Source: Sphaerosporella brunnea (Eukaryota > Ascomycota > Pezizomycetes > Pezizales > Pyronemataceae). Taken from it: a stretch of DNA of 64,000 nt. The DNA lies in NCBI GenBank assembly GCA_008704415.1, contig VXIS01000164.1, forward strand, positions 37,355-101,354, read 5' to 3'. The position numbers were made by a program, and so were the translations under genes. The notes under the pieces are model-generated. The model saw nothing but the letters and a program-made list of their open reading frames with translations, had not been told where the DNA came from and did not search any database. This document shows positions 1 to 11,817 of this stretch, piece by piece (the stretch's first letter is position 1; each line of letters begins with the position of its first letter).

Positions 1-612
1 ACGACCAGGCCGATGCATATAATGGCCACAAAAGTATCATGACCAACAAGATCGTCAACGCCAGCATTATCGGCCACAGTTCGCCGTTACATGTTATGGC
101 TCGAACGCTTGGATGATTATCTACTATTTCTCCCTTTATACTGCGTGCACTAGAGTATACTATACTAGAGTACTGCGGTTCTTGCATATATTGTGGGCAT
201 TCTGAAAATAACCGTCAGACGTTGAATCTCTATCTTCTCATTGGCCTGGTCCTCTAAAATATCTTCAGGCAAAGAGAAAAACTTCCAAAGCAAATGTCAC
301 GCTTAATTTAATACCGGCATGTAACCGGAGGCGTGAATTTGAGGCGAGTGCAGCATGCGTCTGCGAGTAAGCGAGTGATACGATATGATACGCAGTACCA
401 GTGGTGACAGCAGCCCGCAACAGGGCGTACCAGCCGAGTGTTCCCATTTCTGCAGTGACATGATTCGCTCCAGTGCATGCAACAGCGCAGCTTTGCCCAT
501 GCAGGCCAGCCACGTCGACCACAGCGCACTAAACACGTCAACCCAGCAAGCGAGCGCGTATGGACGGACACTGACTGGCACACATAAAAACCTCGATGGA
601 TGTCATATCAGG
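1..612. other. Left-edge region without a supported gene
   Basis: I see no convincing gene here. The stretch is mixed-composition DNA with short TAGAGTA-type motifs near 150-175. A frame open from 385 runs into the gene starting at 613, but its upstream part reads like translated leader. A CATAAAAA stretch around 582 could be a weak TATA element for that gene. Confidence 0.4.
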
Positions 613-1600
613 ATGAACTTCCCAGCAAGCAAAGACATCCAGCCTTTAAACAGACTGCCAAACACCAGAGACATCAGAAAACAAAGAATATTAGATATCA
701 AGAAACAAGGAAACAATGGAGTCAGTCACACCATTCCTTCCCCCCACCCGCTCCACTTTCTAACCGCAAGAAGAGTCTCTCCGCCCCGCCAAACCATCTT
801 CAGCTTCCCCCCCGCGTCTCGGCCAGAATCTCCACACCCGCGCCTTAGGATTCCCTTCATCCCGCCACCGCCGGAAACCGCAGAAGCTCTGCAATCCCTG
901 CCTTCGCTCCCTCCTCCCTCGCCGGAACCCAGCCTACAGCTCCCAGAACTAAACGTGAAACTTTCCCTTCCGAAATCGCGGTACGACAAGAACTCCAACG
1001 GGTTGCGTCTACGCCTTACCGCCACGCTCGCCCCGCATGTCGCCGAGCCGCTGAGTTTTTACCGTCGCGGAACAATCTTCGATGAGCTCTGTCCGCTGCT
1101 GGGTCGTGGTGGGTTCTGGGGGATTGCGGATTCGCAGAGACGCCCTGTTAGGGTGGCCAACGACGACGCCGCGAGCATCAAAAAGGGATGCACCAGGGCG
1201 CATGCGGATGGTGAGGCATTTTTGGAGTTTGGGGATAGGTGAGTAAACTGTTGCGAGGGACGGCGATATATATGGGCGGGAACTGACGAGCGATAGTTTT
1301 GTGACGCTGTATCCTGGCGACGAATTGATCCTCGATAAACTGCTCCCAGCCAAAGACTTGAAACATCTTCACAGCGGCGAGGCGTATACCATCTACTCGC
1401 GGCCGGACCGAGAGAAGAAGAAGCCTGCCAGGGCACGATGCAAGTGGGGCACTCGCGACGAGCTTGCAGAGAGTGCGTTTTGGATGGGCGAGGCCGACGA
1501 TGAGTGGACAAAGCTTGATGTCAGTCACATCGTCAGAGATCGTGATTGGGAAGAGCTGGTCGTCATCGTAGGGAACTCGGTCAGGTTTCATGTTCGTTGA
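613..1600 (+). CDS. Conserved-looking hypothetical protein, two exons
   Basis: Two exons, 613..1238 and 1297..1600, join across a 58-bp intron with donor GTGAGT, an AACTGAC branch and a TAG acceptor. They give about 309 aa. The first in-frame ATG after the TATA-like stretch is used as start; the same frame is open upstream to 385, so a longer N-terminus is possible. The N-terminal third is proline-rich and probably disordered. The C-terminal half is compact and folded-looking, with the order LSFYRRGTIFDEL, GGFWGIADS, FVTLYPGDELILDKLL and a closing WEELVVIVGNSVRFHV. No family is recognised. The clean splice that keeps the frame is the main argument that the gene is real. Confidence 0.6.
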
Positions 1601-2449
1601 TTAGGCGTTTCTTATTCGTTTCTTGCAGGAGTTCTATGGGGTTTGGGGTTCGTTTCATCTTATTATTTCGTTGGATATGCATAATAAGAGGGCTTCTGTA
1701 GATTCAGATACATGATACAAGCTCACGATAAGGTTCTCCGCTTCGAGTGCTGGGGATAATTGTGCAAGCTCGCTGCCGCTCGCTCGCCTTTTTCTCCGCC
1801 TTGAAAAGCCCCCGCCCAATCCTGCACGTCGAGAACCTGTTGCGCAATGAGCACTCTCCATGCTCGACAGTTGTTCCCACGTCTCTGATACGGTCGTTTC
1901 TCCAGACGAATCAAAATCCATGACTGCAGCAGGGTCAGGGTTGCAGCAACAGGTGACGTTTCCAAGCGTGCGATGATCCAATCAGATGCCAGCCAGCCGC
2001 AGGCTTGGCTTGCTGCAGGAGCGAGGTGCGTGCCTGAAAGCGAAACGACCGGGTTTCCATCGGCCAAACAGAACAGGCAGTCGGGTTACGTGGACTTGTG
2101 CGCTGAAGCCATGGGATCCGCGTCGCCCTGTGAGCCAAAGGATGGAATTGGCCAAGGCATTCTTGCAGTTGCAGGCGGCGGGGGGCAGGGAGGTGTGACT
2201 CGAACTGGATTGGATTGATTACTGGGCTTAGTATGAGAAGGCACTGCTTGAGGATCATTCCTTCAAAAGCAGCCCGGTCATGGACAACCCGCAATTCCTG
2301 TATCCTACTTTTATTTCATCCCCATCTTGCCGGCCTCCAGCTTTGCTGCAAGCTTCTGTTCGTTGATTTGGACGTTTTTTTTTTTTGTTTTGTTTTTTTA
2401 ATTACGCACATCTCCAGCGGAAAAGGTACCGGTAGTATTTGTCAACATC
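1601..2449. other. Intergenic region, no supported gene
   Basis: Only short overlapping ORFs with no splice or family signal. A T-rich tract at about 2376-2400 lies just before the next gene's start and probably belongs to its promoter or 5' leader. Confidence 0.5.
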
Positions 2450-3673
2450 ATGGCCTATGTTCTCACGAAAGGCGCCACGGCGCTGAGCTCGCTCTCGCTG
2501 CCGCCTTTCTTCGCCGATATCCTTCGAAAATTCAAGATCCTGCCTCCGCTCACCGATACGCCTCTTCTAGCCAGCGATACCCTCTGGCTCTACGACAACG
2601 TCGCATATCCCTCCTCCGAGAGCCCGTCCGGCTGGTATGCCGAATTCATCGCCGCCTACTTCGCTGCCAACACCGGCAAAGACGTCTCCAAGGTCGTCGC
2701 TGATATTTGCGAGAAGTTGGGGTTGGCCCACGGAGATGCGGCGGAAAAGAGAGTTGAGGAACGAGTGCAGACGTTTATGGACATTGTGGTTCAGGGACGG
2801 ACGGTGGAGGTCGATTTCGCGGCGCAGGGGAGGGTGATGCTTGGCCCGTCCAGTGCTGGTGGGATCAGCATCAACAATCTTGCGCTGCCCGGTGGACCGT
2901 ATCGAGATGGGGAGGAGGTGATTTCCACCGCCATTCTGCCGGAGGGATCGAATGAGAGGAAGTCGCTGGCTACGATGAAGACGAGGTTTGCGGGGAAGAC
3001 TGGCTGGGGCGTTGTTTCCGGTCAGAAGCATCTCCGTTTTTTTTGTTTTTTTTTTCTCCCGAGCTTTCGAATGTGCTGATTGAAGGAAGACATCGATGAC
3101 ACCATCAAAGTCACCATGGTTAGAGACCGCATCGAGCTGCTTAAACATACCTTCGCCCTTGAGCCTGAGGCAGTGGCCGGCACTCCCGCGCTGTATGAGC
3201 GTCTTAACGCTGCGCTACAGCCAGCGTGGTTCTACCTCTCCGCATCACCCTACAACCTCTACACCATGCTCGCCAAGTTTGTGCATGAAAACTATCCTCA
3301 GGGCCAAATATTGCTGCGTGAGATGTCATGGCAGGAGCTGGAAGGCTTCATTGTCTCGCTCACTGTTGGCACGCAGAAGTATAAAGAGGGCGAGCTCGAA
3401 CGACTGGTTAAGCATTTGCCAGAGCGCAAATGGGTGTTTATTGGCGACTCCACCCAGACGGACCCGGAGAGTTATGCGACCACCTACAGGAAGTTCCCGA
3501 ACGCCGTGAAGAGGATCTTTATCCGAGTCGTGGAGGGCGTCAATCGGCTAGAAGAGAGGCGGCTGAACTCGAAGGAACGTTTCGAAAAGGCCTTCAACGG
3601 TGTTCCTACCACTGTCTGGCGGACATACAAGGATCCCAGCGAGCTGGACCGCCTGGTTGCTGAGATTGCTTGA
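2450..3673 (+). CDS. App1-type phosphatidate phosphatase
   Basis: Exons 2450..3020 and 3090..3673 join across a 69-bp intron that carries a long T tract. The product is 384 aa. The splice restores the catalytic motif: the last base of exon 1 plus AC starts the run SDIDDTIKVT, the DxDxT signature of the App1 catalytic domain (DUF2183, haloacid dehalogenase type). Downstream WVFIGDSTQTDPESY supplies the second conserved block. Family knowledge: App1 enzymes dephosphorylate phosphatidate to diacylglycerol, and the yeast protein is linked to cortical actin patches. No signal peptide or membrane segment is visible, so a cytosolic or peripheral enzyme is inferred. The N-terminal 190 residues are less characteristic. 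A nearby GAAG could be mistaken for the acceptor, but only the chosen one gives the family motif. Confidence 0.85.
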
Positions 3674-4110
3674 GCGTGCGGACAATGAGTTGGCGTTGGA
3701 TGGTTCTCGTCATTGCTTGGTCTGTATCTATCTGGAGTTGGTTTTAATGGGATGGCAGAGCGCACATATGGATGGGTTTGTAATGATGTAGGAGTTATGA
3801 TGGCAATACATGATGGTTTGATTTGGGGGGGGATTTCTCGACTCAACGCTCCTGGTGTGATCATGCGAAAGCACTCGTCTAGAACCTGGAATCTTCATGC
3901 TCTGATCCGAGGCTCTTTACATATCCCACGGAGAGCTGGTCCGCTCCCACGGCCACCATGTGCAGATCTGTAGGCAAGGTTAGTGACGCATCCTGCGCGG
4001 CGATCCGATCGATCCAGGATTCGTTGACATCAGCTCCCCATCATCACTCGGGGGTCAGCACAAAATGCCTTCATTTCACCAACCACACTTCCTCATCCGC
4101 GTTGCCAACA
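3674..4110. other. Intergenic region
   Basis: Probable 3' region of the App1-type gene and promoter of the FAD oxidoreductase. No further gene is visible. Confidence 0.5.
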
Positions 4111-5577
4111 ATGCCTCCAAAACGAGTCCTCATAGTCGGCGCTGGTGCCGCTGGGATGTCCTGTGCGCACCTCCTCTCGCAGCACCCTGAAAAATTCCAC
4201 GTAACCCTCATCGAGTCGACCTCCTACTGCGGCGGGCAAGCATTTTCGGTCCCAATCAGTGAGTCCCTCCACGGTGCGTCGTGGCTGAACCAGGGCGTCC
4301 AAGGCGGTTCCCCGGTGTTCCGGCACACGCTGCACCTCATGTCAGCACTCGGCTTTCCCGCGTCTCCAGTGAAGCTGCAAGTTTCCTTCGGGAAAAACGA
4401 AAGCTTTTGGAGCAACGCGGTTCCCGCCACGTCCTTACTCTCCCGGCACCAGAGCGAGATCCGACGGTTCTCGTGGGTGGTGAAGGTGGTGCCGTGGCTG
4501 TTCACGTTGATTCCTGTCGCTGCGCTGTTGAGATCCTTTGGGTTCTCGACCGAGTTTGTGCAGCTGCTTATCCTCCCGAGCATTGCCCTGTTCCTCGGCA
4601 CCGGAAATGCAACACCGCAGGTTCCTGGTGTGATTATGGCGTTGCTGTTCACCAGTAAGACGGTGGGCATGTGGGCACCGGTCGATTCCCAGCGGTTGGT
4701 GGCGACGGAGCCGGATATGGTTGTCTTCCCGGAGCTGTCCGCGTTCTACCACAGGTGGGAAGAGAAGCTTCGCCGCCAAGGGGTAGAGATCCGGCTGAGC
4801 ACAATGCTTTCCTCCGTGGATGAGAGGAGCAGCAAGGGCGTCAAGGTAACGCTTTCCGGGCCTCACGGGGAGACGATGGAGGAGCGGTACGACGAGATGG
4901 TGCTGTGTGTCCTCGCCGACACGGCCAAGCGGGTTTTGGGGTCTTCCGCAACATGGCTAGAACGTAGAGTCCTCGGCGCTACAAAGTGGAGCGACGATGT
5001 TACCGTGACGCATTATGACCGGGAGTATATGGATTCCTTCTATACCCTCGCCGCCGCCTCTACCGAAAGCCCAGCAAAGGAGTTCAACCCGATGTATTTC
5101 GTCCGCCCCGCCCCCGAGGACCCATCGAAAATCGAGCTGTCCTTCGACTGCAGCAACTACCAAGCCCAGTTCCGCAACATCTCCCCGGACAAAACACACG
5201 TCTATCAAAGCATCTTCCTGAACGAAGCCCGCGACTCGGAGCTGTGGACGAAAGGCAAGATAGACAGAGAGAAGGTGATACGTGAGAAATGGTGGCATCA
5301 GCTGTGCCATGCTTGGACACATTATGTGTTTGTTGTCCCGTGGCTGTGGTTGGTCAATTGGAGAGCTCGCAGGACTTTGTTTGCTGGAAGCTGGACGCTG
5401 GTTAATTGTCATGAGGTTGCGGTTATCAGCGGTATGGCGGCTGCGTTTAGGTTAGGTGCAGATTATCCGCAGGAGATGAGAGATGATCGGGTGGGCTGGA
5501 ACGCGTTTTGGGGCTATTGTCTCTTGGTTCATGGCATGTGGGTTAAGGGAGGGCCGTGGTTGAGAAAGGGCAAGTGA
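4111..5577 (+). CDS. FAD-dependent oxidoreductase (flavin amine oxidase type), membrane associated
   Basis: A single exon encodes 488 aa. The start is the ATG that puts the Rossmann dinucleotide motif VLIVGAGAAGMSCAHLL right at the N-terminus; the frame is open 51 codons further upstream. An acidic residue follows the second strand (VTLIEST). The C-terminal FAD-contact motif is visible as LFAGSWTLVNCHEVAVISGM with AAAFRLGADYP after it. Two hydrophobic stretches, around residues 130-165 (VPWLFTLIPVAALL and LLILPSIALFL) and around 410-425 (YVFVVPWLWLVNW), suggest membrane contact. The fold is that of protoporphyrinogen oxidase-like or amine-oxidase-like flavoproteins. The substrate cannot be told from sequence. 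It converges with the elongin A gene. Confidence 0.75.
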   Translation: MPPKRVLIVGAGAAGMSCAHLLSQHPEKFHVTLIESTSYCGGQAFSVPISESLHGASWLNQGVQGGSPVFRHTLHLMSALGFPASPVKLQVSFGKNESFWSNAVPATSLLSRHQSEIRRFSWVVKVVPWLFTLIPVAALLRSFGFSTEFVQLLILPSIALFLGTGNATPQVPGVIMALLFTSKTVGMWAPVDSQRLVATEPDMVVFPELSAFYHRWEEKLRRQGVEIRLSTMLSSVDERSSKGVKVTLSGPHGETMEERYDEMVLCVLADTAKRVLGSSATWLERRVLGATKWSDDVTVTHYDREYMDSFYTLAAASTESPAKEFNPMYFVRPAPEDPSKIELSFDCSNYQAQFRNISPDKTHVYQSIFLNEARDSELWTKGKIDREKVIREKWWHQLCHAWTHYVFVVPWLWLVNWRARRTLFAGSWTLVNCHEVAVISGMAAAFRLGADYPQEMRDDRVGWNAFWGYCLLVHGMWVKGGPWLRKGK

Positions 5578-5848
5578 ACTGTGGATGGATTGGAGATTGA
5601 TTTCCTTGGACTACCGCTTATTCTGGTTGATGTAGTGGCCACAGTCATGGCTACTCGCATAAGACGTCATCACGGATGGAATCAAGACAGAATAAACAAA
5701 CGCTAAACTGAATTACACACCCAACCTACACCCAACAAATGCTCAACTCTCTCTCGCACATATCCCTATTCTAATGCCCATAAAAGAGATTAAATGCAAC
5801 AGGTCAACGCCCGAACACCCCCCAACCGCTGCTCTTAGTTTGGCTCCT

Positions 5849-6905
5849 TTACCTCCTCCGGGGAGGCGGCATAGCCAACGGATTGGCCTTCTTGGGCCTC
5901 TCGGCTACCGGCTTGAGCCGGGGCCCCCCGACCACCGGCGCACGCTTCTCCATGGCTTTCCTCCTCCACTCCTCGGTCTTCCGTCTCTTCTCCGCCTCGC
6001 TCTGCTCAGTCGCTTTGTCCTCCACCTCGCGGTCCTCAGACTTTCTCTTCCCTAACGCGCCGCTAGCTTTTCCATTCTGTCGGCTGATCTCCGCATTCCG
6101 CTCCCTCTCCTTGCGGATTTCCTCCTGGCTTCTGATCTTCTGCTTCATGCTCTCGTTCAACCTCGCGGCGGCAGGGACTGAAGAGTTCGGAAGCATGGGG
6201 CGCGCCAGCTTGGAGTTTTCGCTGCGGAATCTGGACATCTCTTTCGCCTCTCGCTTCGCCTTTTGGATGATATTCTTAGTCTTGATACCTGCCTGGTGGT
6301 TCCAAGAATTGGCGCTCTGTCCCCATCCGCTGCTGCTGCCCCCCCAGGGCTGCTTCTTCCTAACCGGAGGCAACGAGCTCGCAGAAACAAGTCGGGTGCG
6401 CCCCGTCTCCTTGCTCGACTGGAGCCCTTGGTATTCCTTGCTCAGCGCCTCGGCCGCAAGTTCGTGACGCTTCGATTCCTCCTTTCGGTGTTTGTCGTAG
6501 ACCTTGCTCCAGCCGCTGGGATTTTTGGGGACCCACTTTTCAACCGCGGTCGCCCCGAAGTCGCGTTGGATGAATTTCTTCCACAACTCCTCGTCGTCGG
6601 CGGCGATCTGGGGAGAGTTTGCCTCGATTTTTTTCTACGCCCGCTTGGGTGAGTGGTTGGATTGCACGGGGAAGTTTAAGGGCTGGTGCCGTACCAGCTG
6701 GTGCGGAGAGGTGACCTTCTTCAGAACAGGCTCGAGGATGCGGTATTCAAGGTCGCCGACGTCTTCGAGAGCTAATCCGGGGTTTTTGAAGTTAGCAAAG
6801 CTGCCACCGGAGAAAGGAAAGGCTATGCGTCGTACTATTGATATACTTTATGAGCACACTTTTGGCGCAACTGTACAAACTCTGAGGGCCGTTCATGGTC
6901 GCCAT
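5849..6905 (-). CDS. ELA1: Elongin A (RNA polymerase II elongation factor SIII subunit)
   Basis: Three exons on the minus strand: 6836..6905, 6695..6771 and 5849..6634. Introns are 64 bp (TGCTAAC branch, TTAG acceptor) and 60 bp. The product is about 310 aa. The start at 6905 has a good context (CACAATGGCG); an in-frame ATG at 6896 is the alternative. Joining the exons gives the family N-terminus: a helix SLYSCAKSVLIKYIN, then LEDVGDLEYRILEPVLKK, then IEANSPQIA and DEELWKKFIQRDFG. This is the F-box-like elongin A region. The rest is basic and charged, ending in a proline/arginine tail (MPPPRRR). Family knowledge: elongin A promotes elongation and acts in a Cul3-elongin C ubiquitin ligase that clears stalled polymerase II. 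The first two exons carry the diagnostic residues and are too short to stand out as open frames. Confidence 0.85.
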
Positions 6906-8449
6906 TGTGGAGTGGAAGCTAGCTTGCGAATAGCTCGGAGAGCTGATGGAGTGATAGATAAGAGGGAGATATGTCGAGTGGACTGAGTGGTTGACGGTGC
7001 GACTTGCCAGGTCGTGGACCTTTTTTTTATCGGGGCGGAGTTTGAGATTGTGGTCGTGGTGGGTGTTGAGTTGTTGTAAACGGAATGGGATGAAGTTGGC
7101 GGTCGTCACAACGATGTGTTGGAGCTGGGCTTGGGGCTGAATGCAGCACTAACGTCGAACTTCGAAGCACAGACTCCATCAAAGAGCTAAAATTAGATAA
7201 GCTAAATAGCCGAGTGCGTTTTGGTGAAGCCAGCATCGTGGATGGATCTTTTTATATCTACATTCCATCGTGGGGTTGTTGGGGACGGAGTTGGTTGGTT
7301 GAGAAAAGGTGTGTCTCACAGCCTCACAGCGTAGCATTCGAAGAGTCACTCCAGATGGCAGAAACGTCCATGCAAGTAAGTAAGTCCTGCGGATCATTGC
7401 GGTGGATATCTTCTTCTAACATCAGTAGCCAAGATGCTGTTTTTTTTTTTTTTGTTCTTTTTTCTGCCGGTTGAGGCAACTGGTAGATGGAAAGACCTGG
7501 GCCTCGAGGCTGGGGCTGAGGTATGAAGAACGAATAATCATATCAGTTGGAGCCTTTGTGATGGCATTGGGAAGGATTGGGGGGGCGCGCAAATGATGGG
7601 ATGAACTGGCAAGCCACCACCTCACGGTTTGTACATAGAATTAATCGGATTCGATTCGACTTGCAATAAGACCCATCGCCAAAAGCCGTCCACAGATATC
7701 CGAGGGGCAGACATGCTTTTTCAAACGGAGGTTGTCGGCTTTCCGCTTCCGCTTCGGAAGAGTGGGTAAGTATGTTTTTTTTCTTTTTGGCCATTCTGGA
7801 CCACGGGAATCGTGCGTTTACTAACTACTACTAATCCCTCGCAGTGTCGGGTGTTGTCCAATACGACTGACTACGTTACAGCAGAGAAGTTATATGGCAA
7901 TGGACGGTCCGGTCCGTTGGCCCCATCATCGCCCCTCTTTATGGAATCTCTGTCCACCCAATGTCAACTCACTTGGTGCAATGGGCACTTTCGGCACTGC
8001 GAGGGATACCTACCATCGGTCCATCTGGCGCGGAGGACTTCGATCGTGGTGGTGGTGGTGGTGGTGGTGGTGGTGGTGGTGGTGGTGGTGGTGGTGGTGG
8101 TCGTCGGTAGGTTGCAGGAACGGGGGTATGTGGGTTGGCAGTAGGCAGACGGCACAAGTAGGACACGACGAGGCCAGGTGCGGGCGGAGTGCGGGTAGGT
8201 GGCGTGCGGCGGCGGCGAATAGGGAGTGGGAGCATAAAAGCCGATTATTATTATTTTTCAAACTGACTGGCCAGAGCTTTCGGCCTTCATAAATAAATAA
8301 ATACCCGGTCTTCGCAGCAGCAAGTATATGGTACCGGTCAATGTTACCAAAACAAGGAAGCACGCATCGCAAACAAGCATCGCTTCTGTTTGTAGAACAA
8401 TCTTTTTTTTTTCTCTATAATTTTCAGAGTGATATCTGCTGCCGCCCTC
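6906..8449. other. Intergenic region with a GTG microsatellite
   Basis: No gene is supported. A 56-bp GTG repeat creates long artificial open frames (His-, Pro-, Thr- and Trp-rich) on both strands. Poly-T runs occur at 7440-7453 and 8403-8412. Confidence 0.6.
8046..8101. repeat. (GTG)n microsatellite, about 18 units
   Basis: An uninterrupted GTG trinucleotide repeat of about 56 bp in intergenic DNA. Open frames crossing it are low-complexity artefacts. Confidence 0.95.
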
Positions 8450-9740
8450 CTATTTTGAGACGATACTGACCACGTCCTCATCCGCCACGGGATGGTTTAG
8501 TCCTACTCTCTGCGGCACATGTCTCGCGCTAGCGCCCCACACCAGGGCGTATTTGAACTTCTCCTTGAGCGACCTGTGAATCTGATCGCAGACGTCTTCA
8601 ATGGTAGCATTCTGGCGGACAATGAGGGCCTCAGAGAAATCCGGTGCCACTCCCTTCCTTTTGGTGTATATCCTTAGAAGATTAAGCTCCTCCCAGGCGC
8701 GGTCGACAACGGCGCTGATTCCAAGGTCGAGTTCGCACGACATCACGACTGTGTGCGGTTCTCGCGCGAGGGTATTGAGGTAGGAGAGGGAGATGCAGTC
8801 GATCTTGTTGTAGACGTAGAGACATTTGATGTATTTCCGGTGTGGCGCCATGATTACGTCGATCAAGTCGTCAACTGTACAGTTTTCGTCTCGTACCAGG
8901 ACTTCGCAGTTGAGCATTTTGTAATCACGGAGGATGTTGTAGATCATCTACACCAGAATACGTCAATCACATACTCTCACCGGAGGCGGTGACGGGGAGC
9001 TTACTTTTTCGTCCAGGTTTTTCGGCGGCGACATAAAGTTGATTTTCATACCACCAGCCTTCTTCTCCTTCAGATAGATATTTGGTGGCTTCCTGTTGAG
9101 ACGGATCCCAACCGCCTCCAGCTCCTTCTCCAGCAACGCCCGCTGCTCCGCCTTCTTTGTCGCGTCCAAAACCATCATGATCAGATCACTCGTCTTAGCC
9201 GCGGAGATGACCTGTCTTCCACGGCCCTTTCCCTCCGAGGCACCCTCAATAATACCGGGCAAATCAAGAATTTGGATCTCCGCCCCTCCGTACTCCATCA
9301 CTCCCGGGATCGCGGTCAGCGTCGTAAACGCGTACGAGGCAACCGCAGACTTGGTCTTGGTGATTTTGGAGAGCAATGTGGACTTTCCCACCGAAGGAAA
9401 TCCGACCAGCGCTATCCGTGCATCTAGCACCGAGGACATCAGCTCGGCTCTTCCTTGCACCTGGGCCCCGGGAGCGAAATTTACCTCCGGACTTGGATAC
9501 ATCGAATCCTGTGCCCGCTCCGCCTGATTTCTCGCCGGGACCAGGCTCTAGTAGTTGCGCGCGTAGCCGCGCAAGCTTGCCCTTTAGTAGACCCAGATGG
9601 TACTCTGTGGCCTTGTTTTTTCTTTTCGTCTCGCGTGTGAGCTGGAGCTCGCGGCATCCGAGGTGCCCGGGTAGGGTTGGGACTCACTGCGTTCGCTTCA
9701 TCTCCTCCTCGATCTCCTTAATCTTCTCGGCGACACCCAT
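8450..9740 (-). CDS. RBG1: Developmentally regulated GTP-binding protein DRG1/Rbg1
   Basis: Four exons (9688..9740, 9485..9621, 9005..9423, 8450..8947) with introns of 66, 61 and 57 bp encode 368 aa, the usual DRG1 length. The joins rebuild family sequence: [15 protein letters not shown] across intron 1, [20 protein letters not shown] across intron 2, and NLDEKMIYNIL across intron 3. G-motifs are complete: Walker [10 protein letters not shown] (71-79), DLPG (117-120) and NKID (250-253). A C-terminal TGS domain ([19 protein letters not shown], then DEDVVSIV) follows. Family knowledge: DRG GTPases bind translating ribosomes together with a DFRP partner and relieve stalling. It is divergent from the THO7 gene, with 276 bp between start codons. 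An ATG at 9442 in a longer open frame is internal to intron 2 and is not the start. Confidence 0.93.
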
Positions 9741-9777
9741 TTTAGCAGCACTTGTGGAGTGATCTGTCTGACTCGGA

Positions 9778-9794
9778 GGGGGGGGGGGGGGGGG
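9778..9794. repeat. 17-nt poly-G tract between DRG1 and THO7
   Basis: Uninterrupted G run in the divergent promoter region, one of eight G/C homopolymers of 10 or more bases in the window. Confidence 0.9.
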
Positions 9795-10016
9795 TCAAGC
9801 GGTATCTGGTGGTTCTCGAGGACAGTTCGCGAGTCGTTGATGTGATGGTTGGCGGGGCGGGGGAGGAGATACTCTCATTTTCAACCCCCACCGCACCGCC
9901 TACGTTATAAATGTTACGACGCTAGCATCGACGCGCCAGTTCTCCATTCCCGCGCCCATCCAACCTCATCACAGCACTACTACCAGCACGCCTCAGCAGG
10001 ACCACAACCCACCGCC

Positions 10017-10979
10017 ATGTCACTAAACGAAGGCATTTGCTCCTTCCCCAGTTTCGCGCATCGTCGCCACTAACGTCTTCCAGAGGACTACATCAAATCG
10101 CGGCCGCTACTCTTCGAAGCGCGTCCCTTCGCGCGAATAACCAAGCGCAACAACCAGCTGCAATCGACGACGCCGCTCAGCAGCAGCAGCAGCAGCACAA
10201 ACACACACGCCGAAATCGACCTCGACTTCTCCTACTTCAGCTCGGCGATAACGCGCATCCAGCTGCAGCTCACCACGTCCTCGCGCGAAGTCTCGCGGTA
10301 CGCAGCCGAGAAGACACGGATTGAGTCGCTCGCGGCCGAGGCGCGCGAGACGCTCATGCGCCTGCGCGAGTCCCTGCTGAGCTCGCAGCTCGAAAAGACG
10401 AACCGCCTAGAATACGATCGCATCGCCGCCGACATCCTCGAGTCCACGCCGCGCCTCAAGCCGCGGGACGAGCAGCACGCAAACATCGCCCGGCTGAACG
10501 AGGAGATCAAAGACCTGGAGCGCGAGCGCGAGGAGTACAGAAAAGTCTGGGCCGCCCGGAGGGCTCAGTTTGAAGAGATCGTGAAGCAGCTGGAGGTGAT
10601 GAGCGCCCAGATCAAGGAGGAGAAGGATGAGCAGGACCGAAGAGACGGTATGAGTGAAGGCGAAGAGGAGGAAGGGGAGGAAGTTGAAGGCCCCACCGGC
10701 GCTGTAAAAAGCGGTGGCGCTACACCTGCGCAGAGTTTCGTGGAGGAGAAAGTGGCTTCGCGGCTGGGTGTGCCGTCTACTCCTGCGCCGGGTCCGAGTA
10801 CACCGAACGTGGGTACTGGTGCTACACCTGTGCCGGTAGTTGATGAGAAGGAGGAGGGAGAAGAGGACGATGATGATGTGGATTTGGTTGATGCGCCGCC
10901 GATGAGGCCTGAAGAGACGGAGGAGAAGAAGGAGGGTCCCGATCCGGGTCCGGGTCCAGAGAGGATGGATACATCGTAA
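10017..10979 (+). CDS. THO complex subunit 7
   Basis: The product is 303 aa if a 16-nt first exon (10017..10032) joins 10084..10979. The second exon encodes EDYIKSRPLLFEARPFARIT, a Ser run from (AGC)6, then the long coiled coil of the THOC7/Mft1 family: LEYDRIAADILESTPRLKPR, LNEEIKDLEREREEYRKVW and RRAQFEEIVKQLE. The tail is acidic and low-complexity. The start exon is the weak point. The 51-bp intron would begin GC (AAG|GCATTT) and end TTCCAG, with a CACTAAC branch; the only in-frame GT alternative leaves a 33-bp intron. Joining at GC gives MSLNEEDYIKSRP, which fits the family N-terminus. Family knowledge: THO couples transcription to mRNA export in the nucleus. Confidence 0.8.
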
Positions 10980-11817
10980 TGTGCTCTGGCTCGCCTTATA
11001 CGACATTGTTCATTTTGACATGCCGTTGAATACATATCCGCTGGCCTGTCGATATATCTGTTCACGTGAATTACTTGTGATGCTACATGTGTTTGTGTCT
11101 CGTCCACTCTAAATCATCGAGAGCCACCGGTTCACAAAATAAGAGAGAGCAAGTAATTGGGCCATCAAAATCATTGTTACCACCACTGCACTGCCGTCAT
11201 CCAATTCCATCCAATTCCCCCAACAAGATGCATATATTCACACGGAGATCATAGAAATATAACCAAACCCACGCACCGAGCCGAAAGTCATTCACAGAGC
11301 AGCATCGAAACCATTACATCGTGTCAACCGCCAAGAAGGAAAACGAAGAAGAAACCATGATATTTACAGTCCCTCCACCTCTCCACCAAACGAAGGAGGA
11401 GATGGAGGAGGAGGAGGAAAGGGCCGGTCATGTCTAAAAAGCAGAACAAAAGCAAATGCAAAAACCGCACGCAGAACTCCCCATAAAGCAAAAAAAAAAA
11501 AAGCAATAACTCTGGCAGACCATGATTTGGGAAAACCTATTCGCAATCCGAAACATAAAAACAGTGAAACAGAGTGAAGAAAAGCAGACAGTAAAAAAAC
11601 AAATCCGCGAACCCATTCCCGTTTTGAGACAATGAAGTAGAAAAAGCCAATGTAAAAAAAAAAAAAAAAAAAAGGGCCTCCCTGAAAGCTGACAACGTCA
11701 GCAAGTAGGAGAGCAGTCGCAAATGCTCAAAAGTAACCCCCGTCTCGTACTCATCACACTCCATCAAATTAAGGAGTAACTGTTGCTGCAGATCCAAGCT
11801 GCTTTGCAGAGTTGTGT
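10980..11817. other. Convergent intergenic region
   Basis: Lies between the 3' ends of THO7 and NAB2. It has many A-rich tracts, including a pure A run near 11656-11674. No gene is seen. Confidence 0.6.

Noticed and set aside
7812..8372. Open frames rich in Val, Trp, His, Pro or Thr
   Set aside because: All are translations of the GTG microsatellite and its flanks.
8963..9502. DRG1 start at an internal methionine-like codon near 9502
   Set aside because: That codon falls in exon 2 in the wrong frame and continues through intron 2; the spliced N-terminus from 9740 matches the family.
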